Positions 34,270 to 45,800 of a stretch of DNA of 64,000 bases are shown here, in pieces. The stretch is from Flavipsychrobacter sp. (GTDB lineage: Bacteria; Bacteroidota; Bacteroidia; Chitinophagales; Chitinophagaceae). The notes beneath the pieces were generated by a model, which was not told the origin of the DNA, did not search any database, and saw only the letters and a program-made list of their open reading frames with translations. The stretch's first letter is position 1. Each line of letters opens with the position of its first letter. Both the position numbers and the translations under genes were made by a program. The stretch spans positions 186,001-250,000 of the forward strand of contig JAJNBJ010000002.1 of NCBI GenBank assembly GCA_021155965.1. Direction: 5' to 3'.

Positions 34270-34870
34270 ATACGCCTTTTGCTTTGCTCACATACTTATT
34301 ACCTTTGATATAAAACCTATATGGCCTTAGTGCGTCGTCCATGGCGTATGCCACACCCACACGCGTAGCAACCACAATTTCTTTATTACCGATCCTGCGG
34401 CCTTCTTCGATATAAAGCTCCGGCCCTTTCAACGGCATACCGGTATGCCAGGTATGTATCCCCAGCGCAACGCTCATTGCTCCCGGCCCTGCTGTCAACG
34501 ATGGCTGCAGTTTTTCCTTGCCTCTCCGGATCAACATTTCTTCAATACCTGCTACCGGCTCCACAGCACGTATCAATACAGCATGTGGCACATCTTTCAC
34601 ATTGGTAACAACATTAAACAAGTGGTGGATACCATAACACAGGTACACATAAGCAGTCCCTCCCTGCATGTACATTACTTCAGTTCTTGCCGTACGGCGG
34701 TTGCCAAAAGCATGTGATGCCTTATCAGTAATACCTGCATAAGCTTCTGTCTCTACTATCATTCCTGCTGTGTAAACTCCATCGAATTTGGTCACCAATA
34801 CCTTCCCCAGCAATTCCTTGGCTATCTTCACAACATCTTTACGGGTATAAAATGATTCAGGTAATATCAT
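34268..34870 (-). CDS. alkyladenine DNA glycosylase (AAG/MPG family)
   Basis: Protein of 200 aa, full length for the 3-methyladenine/hypoxanthine DNA glycosylase family that removes alkylated purines in base-excision repair. Family blocks are present: ARELLGK-like [11 protein letters not shown] region near residue 20, the catalytic Glu in [39 protein letters not shown] and [14 protein letters not shown]. It stands alone, convergent to the sprF-like gene and divergent from the methyltransferase gene. Confidence 0.93.
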   Translation of the reverse strand: MILPESFYTRKDVVKIAKELLGKVLVTKFDGVYTAGMIVETEAYAGITDKASHAFGNRRTARTEVMYMQGGTAYVYLCYGIHHLFNVVTNVKDVPHAVLIRAVEPVAGIEEMLIRRGKEKLQPSLTAGPGAMSVALGIHTWHTGMPLKGPELYIEEGRRIGNKEIVVATRVGVAYAMDDALRPYRFYIKGNKYVSKAKGV

Positions 34871-34956
34871 CGTTGCAAAGTTGGAATTTGTAAACCGGAA
34901 TTTCTAATTTGTGTATAATTTTCAGATCATTATAATTTTTACCCTTCCTGAGACAT

Positions 34957-35670
34957 ATGACAAGTAAATTAGAAAACGGCATTTTATACCTCCTGCCCAC
35001 TCCTATTGCAGACGACGCACTATATTCTCTATCAATGGAAGTAGCGAGCCATACAACCGAGGTAACTCATTATTTTGCTGAGAATGTGCGCACAGCCCGC
35101 AGGTTTTTACGTGCGTTACACCCACACCTTAATTTAGAAAAACTTCATTTTTCTGAAATAGATAAACATAGCGGCCCTGATATTGCATTACTTAGAGAAT
35201 GGCTAAAAAAAGGCTACAACGTAGGCTTAATGAGCGAAGCCGGGTGCCCTGGTATTGCCGACCCCGGCGCAGAATTGGTTGCAGTTGCGCACAAGGTTGG
35301 TGCGAGGGTAGTTCCACTGACAGGGCCTAATTCGCTAATGCTTGCACTCATGGCATCGGGCCTTAACGGGCAAAGTTTTGCATTTAACGGCTACCTGCCC
35401 GTGAAAGAACCGGCACGCAGCAAACGCATCAAAGAACTGGAAGCCCGCTCTCAGAAAGAACACCAGACACAGATATTCATTGAAACGCCATATCGCAATG
35501 ACGCACTACTTGCCGACCTGCTGAAAAATTGTTCGCTTAAAACACGCATCTGCCTAGGGCAGAACATAACCGCACACGATGAAATGATAGTAACAAAAAC
35601 AGCAGCAGAATGGCAAAAGCAAATACCTAAACTTGGCAAAACACCGGCGGTGTTTTTATTGCTGGGATGA
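34957..35670 (+). CDS. SAM-dependent methyltransferase, tetrapyrrole-methylase/RsmI type
   Basis: Protein of 237 aa with the tetrapyrrole (corrin/porphyrin) methylase fold. Family features: YLLPTPIADDA at the N-terminus, VGLMSEAGCPGIADPGAELV, VVPLTGPNSLMLALMASGLNG and IFIETPYRNDALL. These are the features of RsmI, which 2'-O-methylates C1402 of 16S rRNA, but the protein is shorter and lacks the RsmI C-terminal domain. It may be the RsmI-like paralogue common in Bacteroidota with an unproven substrate. Confidence 0.85.
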   Translation: MTSKLENGILYLLPTPIADDALYSLSMEVASHTTEVTHYFAENVRTARRFLRALHPHLNLEKLHFSEIDKHSGPDIALLREWLKKGYNVGLMSEAGCPGIADPGAELVAVAHKVGARVVPLTGPNSLMLALMASGLNGQSFAFNGYLPVKEPARSKRIKELEARSQKEHQTQIFIETPYRNDALLADLLKNCSLKTRICLGQNITAHDEMIVTKTAAEWQKQIPKLGKTPAVFLLLG

Positions 35671-35684
35671 TTTCAATTATCAAA

Positions 35685-36824
35685 TTATCTCACCCTCCTT
35701 CCCTTCCATTCGTACCCACCAACAAATCCCAGGAACCCCGCAACTATTATGTACAGTATATGCAGCGGCTGCAGAAAAAAGAAGGAACCGAAGATCCATT
35801 GCTTCCTGAAAAATTTTGCCACCGGCTCAAGAAACAGGTACTCTGCAGCTACCTTTATTACGAACATCATACAGGCTATATAGAGATGGTCTGCATTAAA
35901 AATACCAGCAACCAGCAAAACCGGGAACGCAAGATTGAACAGGTATACCAGTAGTAAAATAAACGTAAGCCTGTGATCGCCATATTTACCAGACTTTGAC
36001 GCCCAACGAATGCGTTGGCGGAAAAAACTTTTCCAGTCGGGCTGTGGTTTAGTGAGCATTATAGCCTCCGGTGATTTTAAATAACTTATTTTCCCTGCCT
36101 TGACCTTTTTCATTTTCACCATGAGCAACAGGTCATCACCTGATGCCAGGTGATCTATGCCTTTATAACCCTGCACAAGCATATAAGCCGCTTTACTGAA
36201 GGCGAGATTTGCACCATTGCTCATATTGCCGAGCTTTAATCTATGCGCTGCCGCAGTAATACCTTGCATGCTCATAAAATCTATGAGCTGAAATATCTGT
36301 ACGACACTATGGTCTGTTGCATAAATTACCGGCGCTACTATCATTGCCGGGCGTTCCATTTCATAAATAGCCGCCATATTCAACAGCCACAATTTATGGG
36401 CTATACAATCGGCATCAGTAGTTGCAATAAGGCTTCCCCTGCTTTGCGTTATGCCTGCTGCAAGGGCTGCTTTTTTATATGCAACAATTTTCTTACCCGC
36501 ATCCAAATGGTCGGAAAGGCTGATGCAGTGGACATTCAGTCCATTATATTCCTTAACTATTGCTGCAGTACTATCCGTCGAATGGTCATCAACAACAATG
36601 ATCTCAAGCAAATGTTGCGGGTATTCCTGTGCGAGTATGGAACTAATGCAAGCACGAATATTGTCCGCTTCATTTCTTGCAGGGATGATAACGGAAATAA
36701 AAGTGGAAGGCTTAAAATCAGAAGGAAAAATAAAATCATTTTGTTTTGCCCAACCTGCTTTATATACCCACATGAGCAAGAAATACACCAAAGACAACAA
36801 CAAGCAAATTATAGTAAGCAGCAT
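35685..36824 (-). CDS. membrane-bound family 2 glycosyltransferase
   Basis: Protein of 379 aa. One N-terminal membrane helix, then a GT-A domain: SVIIPARNEADNI, the nucleotide-binding VVDDHSTDST, the DxD-like TTDADC, and a processive-type RQRIRWASK motif. Two or three C-terminal membrane helices follow (FILLLVYLFNLAFPVLLVAG, HILYIIVAGFLGFVGG). It would transfer a sugar from a nucleotide donor to a membrane or envelope acceptor. The gene for an alpha/beta hydrolase ends only 3 nt upstream, so the two form an operon. Confidence 0.9.
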   Translation of the reverse strand: MLLTIICLLLSLVYFLLMWVYKAGWAKQNDFIFPSDFKPSTFISVIIPARNEADNIRACISSILAQEYPQHLLEIIVVDDHSTDSTAAIVKEYNGLNVHCISLSDHLDAGKKIVAYKKAALAAGITQSRGSLIATTDADCIAHKLWLLNMAAIYEMERPAMIVAPVIYATDHSVVQIFQLIDFMSMQGITAAAHRLKLGNMSNGANLAFSKAAYMLVQGYKGIDHLASGDDLLLMVKMKKVKAGKISYLKSPEAIMLTKPQPDWKSFFRQRIRWASKSGKYGDHRLTFILLLVYLFNLAFPVLLVAGIFNADHLYIACMMFVIKVAAEYLFLEPVAKFFRKQWIFGSFFFLQPLHILYIIVAGFLGFVGGYEWKGRRVR

Positions 36825-36827
36825 TTA

Positions 36828-37634
36828 TTAAAGTAATTGCACAGCTATCTGCTGTGCGGTTTCGTTATCAAATAAGCGATGCCCTTTTCCCACAATATGC
36901 ACGTTCACAGTATCCAGCCCCCTGCTGAACTTTTTCGCCTGCGATACCGGGATGATCTTATCATAAGCACCCATAAATATAGCTATGGGTATTTTATGTT
37001 TCCGGATAACAGCCTTTAATTGCTGGGGACTTGAAACAAGGTCGCTCATGCCCGGCCATACCTTCAGCAGGAATTTACGTCGGTCTTCTTCGCCCAGGAA
37101 ATGCATAGCAAATTTATACCTGCCGGCATCTGCAATCCGCATTTTTCTAAGCATTTCTATGGTCTTCAAATATACCCCTGGCTTTTCAAGCATATGTCTG
37201 AACACTTTCTTCCCTATTGCAGTACGAGTAAAAAAGTGGTAGTAGAAATTTACTGTCAACCCATCTGATGCCAGCAACGCAACTTTATCTATACGATCAG
37301 GCAATTGCTGTATTATAGACAAGCAGACCCTGCCTCCCATACTGTATCCTATCAGCGACACATTATCTGTACCATATTCAGCCATCAGTCCCTTCGTCAT
37401 TGCCATAAGGCCGGCCTTGGTAAATAGTTCGTCCGGCCATTGGCTGCTACCATGGTGCGGCAGGTCTATGGAGAGGATGGTATATTCCTGTTCGAGGTAT
37501 TCTTTCAGCGGATAAAAAATGCGCGCATCATCGCCATAGCCATGAAAAGCAAGCAGAAGTTTTTTCCCACTGCCCCACCTCAGGTAATGCAGCTTTTCTT
37601 TACCGATTGTTACAAAATGAGCATTGAGGGCCAT
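36828..37634 (-). CDS. alpha/beta-hydrolase fold protein
   Basis: Protein of 268 aa with the alpha/beta-hydrolase layout: LLLAFHGYGDDARIF (oxyanion-hole region), the nucleophile elbow GYSMGG, an Asp in MGAYDKIIPV and the catalytic His in VGKGHRLF. No signal peptide, so it is probably cytoplasmic. Its stop lies 3 nt before the glycosyltransferase start, indicating co-transcription. The substrate cannot be told from sequence. Confidence 0.88.
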   Translation of the reverse strand: MALNAHFVTIGKEKLHYLRWGSGKKLLLAFHGYGDDARIFYPLKEYLEQEYTILSIDLPHHGSSQWPDELFTKAGLMAMTKGLMAEYGTDNVSLIGYSMGGRVCLSIIQQLPDRIDKVALLASDGLTVNFYYHFFTRTAIGKKVFRHMLEKPGVYLKTIEMLRKMRIADAGRYKFAMHFLGEEDRRKFLLKVWPGMSDLVSSPQQLKAVIRKHKIPIAIFMGAYDKIIPVSQAKKFSRGLDTVNVHIVGKGHRLFDNETAQQIAVQLL

Positions 37635-37652
37635 CCACCTGCAAATCTAAAT

Positions 37653-37982
37653 CTAAAATATTTTTATAAACCCTGCAAAAACAATTATGATCCCAAGGCT
37701 GGTGAGGCCGAACAATACATATGGGAAACTACTTTGAGTGAAAGAAGATGTGATAGTTAATGCAAAGCTAAGCAGGCATACAAAAGCGCCAAACAGAATA
37801 AATACCAATCCCTGGTGACGTTTCTTGGCATCGCGCAGCTTCAGTGCCCCGGCAACCAGTTCTTTGGCAAAAACTTCATCATGGCCATTGTCCAACAAAT
37901 GGGCTATTACCTGCTCCCGCGACATGCCCTGTGCAAATAACGAGAGCACATACCCATACAGCGCATCCTGTTCATTCAACAT
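37653..37982 (-). CDS. small membrane protein with an N-terminal helical domain
   Basis: Protein of 109 aa from the Met at 37982, chosen because the 20 codons upstream do not resemble the family-like start MLNEQDALYGYV. A short helical region (residues 1-45, GMSREQVIAHLLDNGHDEVFA) precedes two membrane helices (about 55-77 and 85-107). I do not recognise a named family. It lies 18 bp upstream of the hydrolase/glycosyltransferase pair on the same strand and may share their transcript. Confidence 0.75.
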   Translation of the reverse strand: MLNEQDALYGYVLSLFAQGMSREQVIAHLLDNGHDEVFAKELVAGALKLRDAKKRHQGLVFILFGAFVCLLSFALTITSSFTQSSFPYVLFGLTSLGIIIVFAGFIKIF

Positions 37983-38071
37983 AACTACCCAAGTTATGAA
38001 TATTTTATGAATTGCAATAAATATTATACCTACAATATACAAACAGTCAGTAAAATCCTGCCACGGCCATG

Positions 38072-39334
38072 CTAAGATGCCAGCTCTTTTAATGCCCTGA
38101 CCAGAACATCTAACTCGGTGGTAGAAGTGTATATATTAGGTGTTATACGCACACCGGTGACACGGGCGCTGTCTATTGCAACCGTGTATATCTTGTAATC
38201 GTCAAAAAGCTTCTTCTGCAGCTCCGTCACTTTCATACCCTGTATCCCTACGTTAGCAATTCCACAGGAACGCATTTTATCAGTAGGTGTGTTCAAATAA
38301 ATATTTGGTAAAGAGCGTACTTTATCGGTCCAATAGTTCTGCAGGTACCGCAGTCGGGCTTCCTTTCGTTCTGCGCCTATTTTCACGTAGTAATCAATCG
38401 CGTCACCTATTGTCAGGTCTGTAGCAGGTGGATGGGTGCCTGTATGGTTGAGCTTTAGAATATCATTGTCGTTCTTGCCGCTCTCTGCAAAAATGGGCCA
38501 AACTTTGCTGATATTCTCTTTCTTCACATACAGCAGGCCAGCGCCAATAGGCACACTCAGCCATTTATGTAGGCTGCTGCCATAATAATCGCAGCCCAGA
38601 TCGGGTATTTTAAAATTTAGATGTGCCACTGCATGTGCGCCATCTACCATCACCGGCACACCCTTTTTATGCGCCATATCGCATATTTTACGCACCGGCA
38701 ATATTTGCCCGGTAATATTGATCATATGGCACACCATCAGCAGTTTTGTGTTTGGTGTAATGGCTTTTTCATATAACTCCACAATTTCCTCATCGCTTCT
38801 TGGATCTGGAGGTATCAGAACGATCTTGTTCTTCATGCCGTAACGCCTGGCGGTTTGCTTGAACATATCCAGCATAGCGCCATAATCCTGTGCAGCCATC
38901 ACTGCCTCATCACCCGGTTTCCAATCCATACCCATGATCACCATGTCCAGCGATTCTGTAGTATTCCGCGTTATGATCAGTTCCTCTGGCGATACACCTA
39001 CCATTTTTGCCAACTTCTCGGCAACAGCTTTTTTATTATCGTGCTGCACAGTACGCATATAATATGCCCCCTGGGTATTCACCTCGCGTATATGCTCCAG
39101 GTAGCGGTCTAATATCTCCTGTGGCTGTATGCAGTAATAGCCATTCTCCAGGTTGATATACTCAGGCTTTAAGCGATATCCCATTCGTATCTTTACCCAG
39201 AAATCCTCATCGCTTGCCACAGCCTCAGCCGGCAAATGCGCCACGGTCTCAACTAGTTTACCAAGTCCTTTGAAAGCCACCACACTACCCAACCCTACCA
39301 TTGCGCTGCTTTTTAAAAATGTGCGTTTGTCCAT
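38072..39334 (-). CDS. class V aminotransferase-like protein with Tat-like signal
   Basis: PLP-dependent enzyme of 420 aa resembling isopenicillin-N epimerase and cysteine-desulfurase-like proteins. The N-terminus DKRTFLKSSAMVGLGS is Tat-like (K-R in place of R-R), so the folded, cofactor-loaded protein may be exported. The catalytic core has GYYCIQPQEIL, TRNTTESLDMV, the cofactor Asp in VMVDGAHAVAHL and the PLP-binding Lys in GSSLHKWLSVPIGAG. The substrate is not evident; neighbours offer no pathway. Confidence 0.88.
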   Translation of the reverse strand: MDKRTFLKSSAMVGLGSVVAFKGLGKLVETVAHLPAEAVASDEDFWVKIRMGYRLKPEYINLENGYYCIQPQEILDRYLEHIREVNTQGAYYMRTVQHDNKKAVAEKLAKMVGVSPEELIITRNTTESLDMVIMGMDWKPGDEAVMAAQDYGAMLDMFKQTARRYGMKNKIVLIPPDPRSDEEIVELYEKAITPNTKLLMVCHMINITGQILPVRKICDMAHKKGVPVMVDGAHAVAHLNFKIPDLGCDYYGSSLHKWLSVPIGAGLLYVKKENISKVWPIFAESGKNDNDILKLNHTGTHPPATDLTIGDAIDYYVKIGAERKEARLRYLQNYWTDKVRSLPNIYLNTPTDKMRSCGIANVGIQGMKVTELQKKLFDDYKIYTVAIDSARVTGVRITPNIYTSTTELDVLVRALKELAS

Positions 39335-39387
39335 ATTGAATTACTCAATTATCGTTTGAAAAAACATACTGGTTGATGAAAAACTTC

Positions 39388-39678
39388 TTAAATAATTATT
39401 GGTGACATAATGGCTTCTCCATCTCTAACAAGAATAGTAAAACTTTTCTTTTCAAAATTAATTATTGCGGACCCAACTCCAAAAACCGGAGCAGTTAACT
39501 GCCACTTTAAATTTGCCACGTTGAAATCAAGTAAAAAATCCGTATCAGTTATCTCAACTGTACTTTTTATATCATTTACACGGGATTTATCAATCGTGAA
39601 TGATATCTTTTTATCAGCTCTTTGCCATGAGCCCTGAAGATGTTTAAGAATATCAATTTCATTATCTGGCCCGATCAT
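39388..39678 (-). CDS. small hypothetical protein
   Basis: Protein of 96 aa, no signal peptide or membrane helix. The region ISFTIDKSRVNDIKSTVEIT and the following alternating pattern look like an antiparallel beta-sheet fold of the lipocalin or copper-resistance type, but I cannot assign a family. It lies 53 bp upstream of the aminotransferase-like gene on the same strand. Confidence 0.6.
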   Translation of the reverse strand: MIGPDNEIDILKHLQGSWQRADKKISFTIDKSRVNDIKSTVEITDTDFLLDFNVANLKWQLTAPVFGVGSAIINFEKKSFTILVRDGEAIMSPIII

Positions 39679-39786
39679 ACTTTTATTTTGAGAAGCACCA
39701 ATAGCTTTTCATCTTGTTTTGTCCTAAATTATCCTTTTTCCTACAATTATTCATAATAGATAAAAATACAAAAAAAGCTATACCGA

Positions 39787-39810
39787 TGTAGCGAGGACTG
39801 GGATCGAACC
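39787..39810 (-). other. tRNA 3'-end-like fragment
   Basis: Read on the minus strand this is GGTTCGATCCCAG followed by TCCTCGCTACA: a T-loop (TTCGATC), the 3' half of a T-stem, an acceptor strand and a terminal CA. The 5' part of a tRNA is absent. Such fragments are often the duplicated attachment site left by integrases. Confidence 0.3.
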
Positions 39811-39818
39811 AAAAACAA

Positions 39819-39847
39819 AAGAGGCTGCCCTTTTGAGACAGCCTCTT
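39819..39847 (-). terminator. terminator of the >8,000-codon gene
   Basis: The stem AAGAGGCTG (39819-39827) / CAGCCTCTT (39839-39847) has an 11-nt loop and a T-rich run on the minus strand, about 25 bp after the stop codon. Confidence 0.8.
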
Positions 39848-39872
39848 CTCCAATCTAAAATGCTACTTAAAA

Positions 39873-42800
39873 TTATTGTTCAACAATAATGTAGAATACT
39901 CTACTACCGACAGCTGACTGCATGTTGAGCAGGTACATGCCATTGGCAATTCCACTTATCTGTACTGTTTCACATATTTTACCTTCCTGGGCCATCACCT
40001 TACTGACATAAATGGATTGACCAAGCATATTTGTGAATTCAAACATCACTTCAACATCCTCTGTCACTCCCAAATTGCCTTTTACGTTGAAGACGCCCTT
40101 ATTTGGATTGGGTATTACACTCACATTGAAAACAGATTCAACTTCGGTACCGGCCATGTTTTCATGAACTCCTCTAAAACCTGTTGGTGTGACAGAAACC
40201 ACACGCGTTGCACGGCAGCCTGTTGACAAAGTATAGCTGATAGTTGATGCGCCCAACGACACACCTGTAACTATGCCACTTGAAGAACCAACAGTCGCGA
40301 TAGAGGGGCTGCTGCTGCTCCACGTGCCACCAGAGGGGAAACCTGATAATGCGGTGGTTGCAGCTGGGGCTACCGTCATACTACCGCTAATAGATGGTAA
40401 TGGATTGACAACAACGGTTGCGCTGCCGGACATGTTAACCATGCAGGTAGTTGAAGTATTGGTGGCTGTTACTGTATAGGTACCGGCAATAGTATGCGTG
40501 CCGAAGCTCAATGCAAAACCAGTACCTGAAAGCGTGCTAATAAGTAAAGTGCCACGGTATAGTTTGTAGCTGACACCACTTGCAGAGCCGCTAAGCCCAA
40601 TGCCTACTCCGGCACCTCCGGCACATAAGCTACCTCCGCCCGTAACAGTATAAACTGAAGGCAACGGATTTACAACTATAGTAGCACTACCCGACATACT
40701 GCGTACACAGCCAGTGGTAGCATTTGATGCAACAACCGTATAGCCACCCGCTGTTGTAAAGGTGCCCATGCTTATTGCAGAACCAGTACCCGCAACAGCA
40801 GAACCGACCATTGCCGTACCCCTATACAATTGATAGTTAATACCTGTTTGTGAACCGGATACGTTAATCGAGTATCCTGCACTGCCTGCACACAAAGTAC
40901 CACCGCCCGTAACGGAGTATAATGTTGGCAATGAACCAGAGGTTATGGTGGCGCTGCCGGTCATTGTTGCGGTACATGAAGTTGTTCCGCTGGTAGCAAT
41001 TACCGTATAGGCACCTATGGCAGTAAACAGTCCAAAATCAATAGTCGCACCGGTACCTGATACCGGACTACCTACCAGCGTTGAACCATAATACAAGCGA
41101 TATGTGACACCCGTAGATGAACCACTAAGGTAAACATGATAACCAAGACCTGAACAGTAAGCACCGCCACCCGATACCGTATAAGCTGTTGGAGCAGTCG
41201 TCACGCTCACCGTAGCGCTTCCGGCCATATTACTTGTACATGTGGTAGTTGTATTTGTTGCAACTACAGTATATGTTCCTGCTACAGTTTGAAGGCCAAA
41301 GCTGATCGCACCGCCTGTGCCGGATACCGGGCTTCCGATCGGTATACCACTTCTGAACAATTGATAGCTGATCCCGGATGCAGAGCCACTCAAGCCAATA
41401 CCAATGCCGGTACCGCCTGAACAATAAGTGCCGCCACCAGTAATTGAGTAAACAGCCGGCAATGAATTTACGGTTACCGTAGCTGTACCGGTCATGTTAG
41501 CAGTACAACCCGTACCTGTATATACTGCTGTTACGCTATAAGTACCCGCAACTGTCTGTAAGCCAAAGCTAAGCGGAGAGCCAGTACCTGCTATTGCGCT
41601 GCCAACCAATGTCGCACCACGTTTCAACTGGTAGTTAACGCCGGATTGAGAACCACTTAAGCCAATGTTAACACCCGTACCACCTGTGCAGTAACCACCA
41701 CCACCTGTAACGCTTTGAGCGGTTGGTAATGGGTTAACGGTAATTGTAACGCTGCCCGACATAGTATTGGTGCAGCCGGTTGCAGCATGTGTTGCTATCA
41801 CCACATAAACACCAGCAGCAGTTCTTGTACCGAAGCTTAGTGCTGTGCCCGTACCAGCTACAGGACTGCCTGCCGGGGTACCATCAAGATATAACTGGTA
41901 GTTAACTCCAAGAGCTGAGCCCGCCAGCCCTACTGACAAACCGACGCCGCCTGCGCAATAACTGCCTCCGCCTGTGACAGCGTATGCAGTGGGCAGTGTA
42001 TAAGTACCAACAGTAGCTCCACCGGACATTGTGCTTGTGCAACCAGATGTAGCGTCAGTGGCAATAACCATATAAGAACCAGTGGTTGTTTGCAAACCGA
42101 AGCTTATGGCTGCACCTGTACCTGCAACAGGCGAACCCACTGTTATAGTACCCCTGTAGAGCTGGTAGTCAACACCGGTTGCAGAGTTTGCCAAGCCGAT
42201 ATTAACGCCACTGCCACCTGTGCAATAAGAGCCACCGTCCGTAACTACATATACTGTTGGCCTGCTATTGATCGTTACCGTAGCAGAGCCGGTCATGTTG
42301 GTGGTACAGCCTGTTGATGAGATAACCGCAACAACAGTATAAGTTCCCGATACCGTCTGTAAACCAAAACTGATCATAGAACCAGTTCCCGCAACTGTTG
42401 TGACGAACGTAGTTCCCCTATACAATTTATAGCTTACACCACTGTGAGAGCCACTTAAGCCTACGGTGATACCGCTGCTACCTGAGCACGCACTACCACC
42501 ACCTGTAACAGTAAAGGTTGCAGGAGTTGCATTGATAATAATGGTTGCGCTGCCAGACATTGTTCTTGTACATGTTGCCGAACTATTTGACGCAACTACT
42601 GTATATATGCCTGCGCTTGTTTGAGCGCCGAAGCTAATTGCTGTACCAGTTCCTGATACCGGACTGCCAACAGGACTTCCTCCATTATATAACTGGTAAT
42701 CCATGCCTGCCTGAGAATTCGAAAGGCCTATTGCTGCTCCCGAGCCACCTGCGCAATAACTGCCCCCGCCCGTCACGCTGTAAAGAGCAGGCGTTGTGTT

Positions 42801-45800
42801 CACAACTACAGTTGCACTGCCGGTCATAACAGAAGTACAAAGTGTAGCAAGGTTACGCGCAGTTGCCGTGTAGGTACCTGCCGTTGCCTGCAGGCCAAAA
42901 CTTATTGCGGATCCCGTACCTGCTACTGCTGCACCAACAGGGGTACTGCCGAGATAGAGCTGATAGCTGATGCCGGTTGCTGAAGAACTTAAACCAATGG
43001 CAACTCCCGTGCCGCCACTGCAGAACGCGCCGCCGCCTGTTACGGTGAATGGAGCCGGAACAGGGTTAATCACTATGCTGACGGTACCACTCATGCTGTT
43101 TGTGCACATGGTAGTTGTATTAGTTGCGACAACGGTATATGTTCCTGAAGATGTCTGCAGGCCAAAGCTGACAGCACTACCGGTACCGGTAATTGGTGAG
43201 CCAAGTGCGGTAGCGCCATTATACAGCTGGTAGCTGATACCAAACTGAGAGCCTGAGAGCCCTACTGCAACACCTGAGCCACCGGCACAATAACTACCGC
43301 CACCTGTTACAGTGAACGCTGTAGGTAATGCATTGACCGTGATCGTAGCACTGCCGGACATATCAATGGCACATCCCGAACCAGGCATTGTTGCAACCAC
43401 GGTATAAGTGCCTGCTGTAGTTTGTGGCCCGAAGGTAATTGTACCGCCTGTTCCCGCAACCGGGCTACCTATAATTGCCGTTCCCCTGTATAATTGGTAG
43501 CTAACTCCAGCCTGGGAACCAGCAAGGCCAATGGTCAGACTTGGGCCGCCTGAACAATAGCTACCACCACCGGTTACCGTATAAACAAGCGGCACCGGGT
43601 TGACGGTTATGGCTTTGGTTACATAACAGCCTGTAGGCAATGTGAACGAAATAACAGCCGTGCCTGCGCCCACACCGCTAACTGCGCCTGAAGCGGAACC
43701 AACAGAAGCTACAGTTGCGCTGCTGCTGCTCCAGGTAGTTGAACCAGAAGTCGTGCCCAAGGTAGTTGTGGATCCTTCGCAAACTGTTGAAGGACCTGTT
43801 ATTGGCAACGGCAGCGGGCTGATCGTCACAGGTTGCGTTACAAAGCAACCTGTAGGGAATGTATAAGAGATAACAGGAGCACCGGCACTTAAGCCTGTAA
43901 CGATACCCGAGCCAGATACTGTAGCCTGGGTAGCAACACTACTGCTCCACGAACCACCTGTAGCTGTAGTGCTTAATGCAAGCGTTTGGCCTACACATAT
44001 TGCACCTGCGCCTGTGATAGGAGCGGGCAAAGGATTAACCGTAACAACTGCTGTTCTGCTGCAAGTAGTACCAAGCGTATAAGTGATCGTTGTTGTACCC
44101 GCTGAGATACCGGTAACAGCACCACCGGATACTGTAGCTGTTGAAGGATTGCTACTGGTCCATACACCTCCTGAAGGAGTAGACACCAGCGTAACAGTAG
44201 CACCGACACAAACGTTCAGCGTTCCTGTTATGGCTGATGGATTTGGGTTAACCGTAACAGGCACCGTAGCAATACAGCCTGTAGGCAATGCGTATGTAAT
44301 AACCAGCATGCCTGCGCTGATACCTGCAACAAGACCACCTGTTACTGTTGCCAATGCCGCACTACTACTGCTCCACGAGCCGCCGGTAGTAAAGCTGGTC
44401 AGTGTAGTGGTCGCCCCTACGCAAACGCTTGCCGGACCTGTTATTGCAGCAGGCAATGCATTCACGGTAATTGTATAGGTAGTAAAACAGCCTGTTGGCA
44501 GTGTATAGGTAATGATAGCATTACCTGCGCCTACGCCTGAAACAACACCACTTGTACTTACCGAAGCCAGCGTGGTATTGCTACTGCTCCAGGAGCCACC
44601 GGACGTTGCATTGCTAAGCGTAACAGCAGAGCCCACGCACACACTTGACGAACCCGTAATGGAAGCAGGCAATGCATTTACCGTTATCACAGATGTTGTA
44701 AGACAGCCCGTAGATAACGTATAAGTAATTGTCGGTGTGCCAGATGCTACACCGGTTACCATGCCTGTGGTAGCACCAACATTCGCCTGAGAAGTATTGC
44801 TGCTTGTCCATGTGCCGCCTGTTGTACTTGCCAGTGTTGTGGTACCACCTACACAAACATTCATTGTCCCGGTAATTACAGCGGGCAATGGATTAACCGT
44901 TACTGTTGTTGTAACAAAGCAACCAGTTGGTAATGTGTACGTAATTATGGCAGTACCCGCAGATACGCCAACTATCCTGCCCGGCGTTGTACCAATACCA
45001 GCTACCAGATAATTACTGCTCGTCCATGCACCGCCGGAAGGTGATGATGACAAGGCAGATGAGGCACCTGCACACATAACTGCTGAGCCCGTGATCGAAG
45101 AAGGAGTTGTATTAACAGTAATTACAGCTGTAGTAATACAACCAGTTGACAACATATATGTGATCACCGGGTTACCCACATTTACACCAGAAACAATACC
45201 GGTTGAACCAACCGTTGCAAGACTTATACTGCTGCTGCTCCATGTACCACCGCCGGGGCTGGAAGCCAAAGCAGTTGTGCCGCCGACACATACAGCTCTA
45301 ACGCCTGAAATAGTAGCCGGCAATGGATTAACAGTTACGCCGGTCGTAATAAAACATCCGGTTCCCAGTGTATAAGTAATGATCACATTCCCAGCAGTTA
45401 CACCTGTCACCGCACCAGTTGAAGGAACTACAGTTGCAATAGCCGTATTACTGCTGCTCCATGTACCACCGGTTACTGAATTGGTCAGGGTAGTTGCTAG
45501 GCCAACACATACATTCGTTGTGCCGCCTATCGTAGCAGGTATCGGGTTAACAGTTACTACCGCAGTTCTGAAACAGCCTGTCGGCAAAGCATAAGTAATG
45601 GTTGGCGTGCCCGCTCCCATTCCGGTTACTACCCCTAGGGTAGAGGTAACATTTGCCTGTGAGGTATTACTGCTCGTCCATGTACCACCACCGGTTGCAC
45701 TTGCCAGTGGTGTTGCAGCCCCTACGCAGACATTCAATGTACCGGTAATAGGCGAAGGCAATGGATTAACAGTAACTATTACAGAAACGCTACAACCGGT

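Noticed and set aside
35667-35954. 95-codon plus-strand frame overlapping the methyltransferase end
   Set aside because: It is antisense to the C-terminal part of the glycosyltransferase, which has clear family motifs.
39787-39810. Complete tRNA gene on the minus strand
   Set aside because: No anticodon arm, D arm or 5' acceptor strand can be found upstream; only the 3' end is present.
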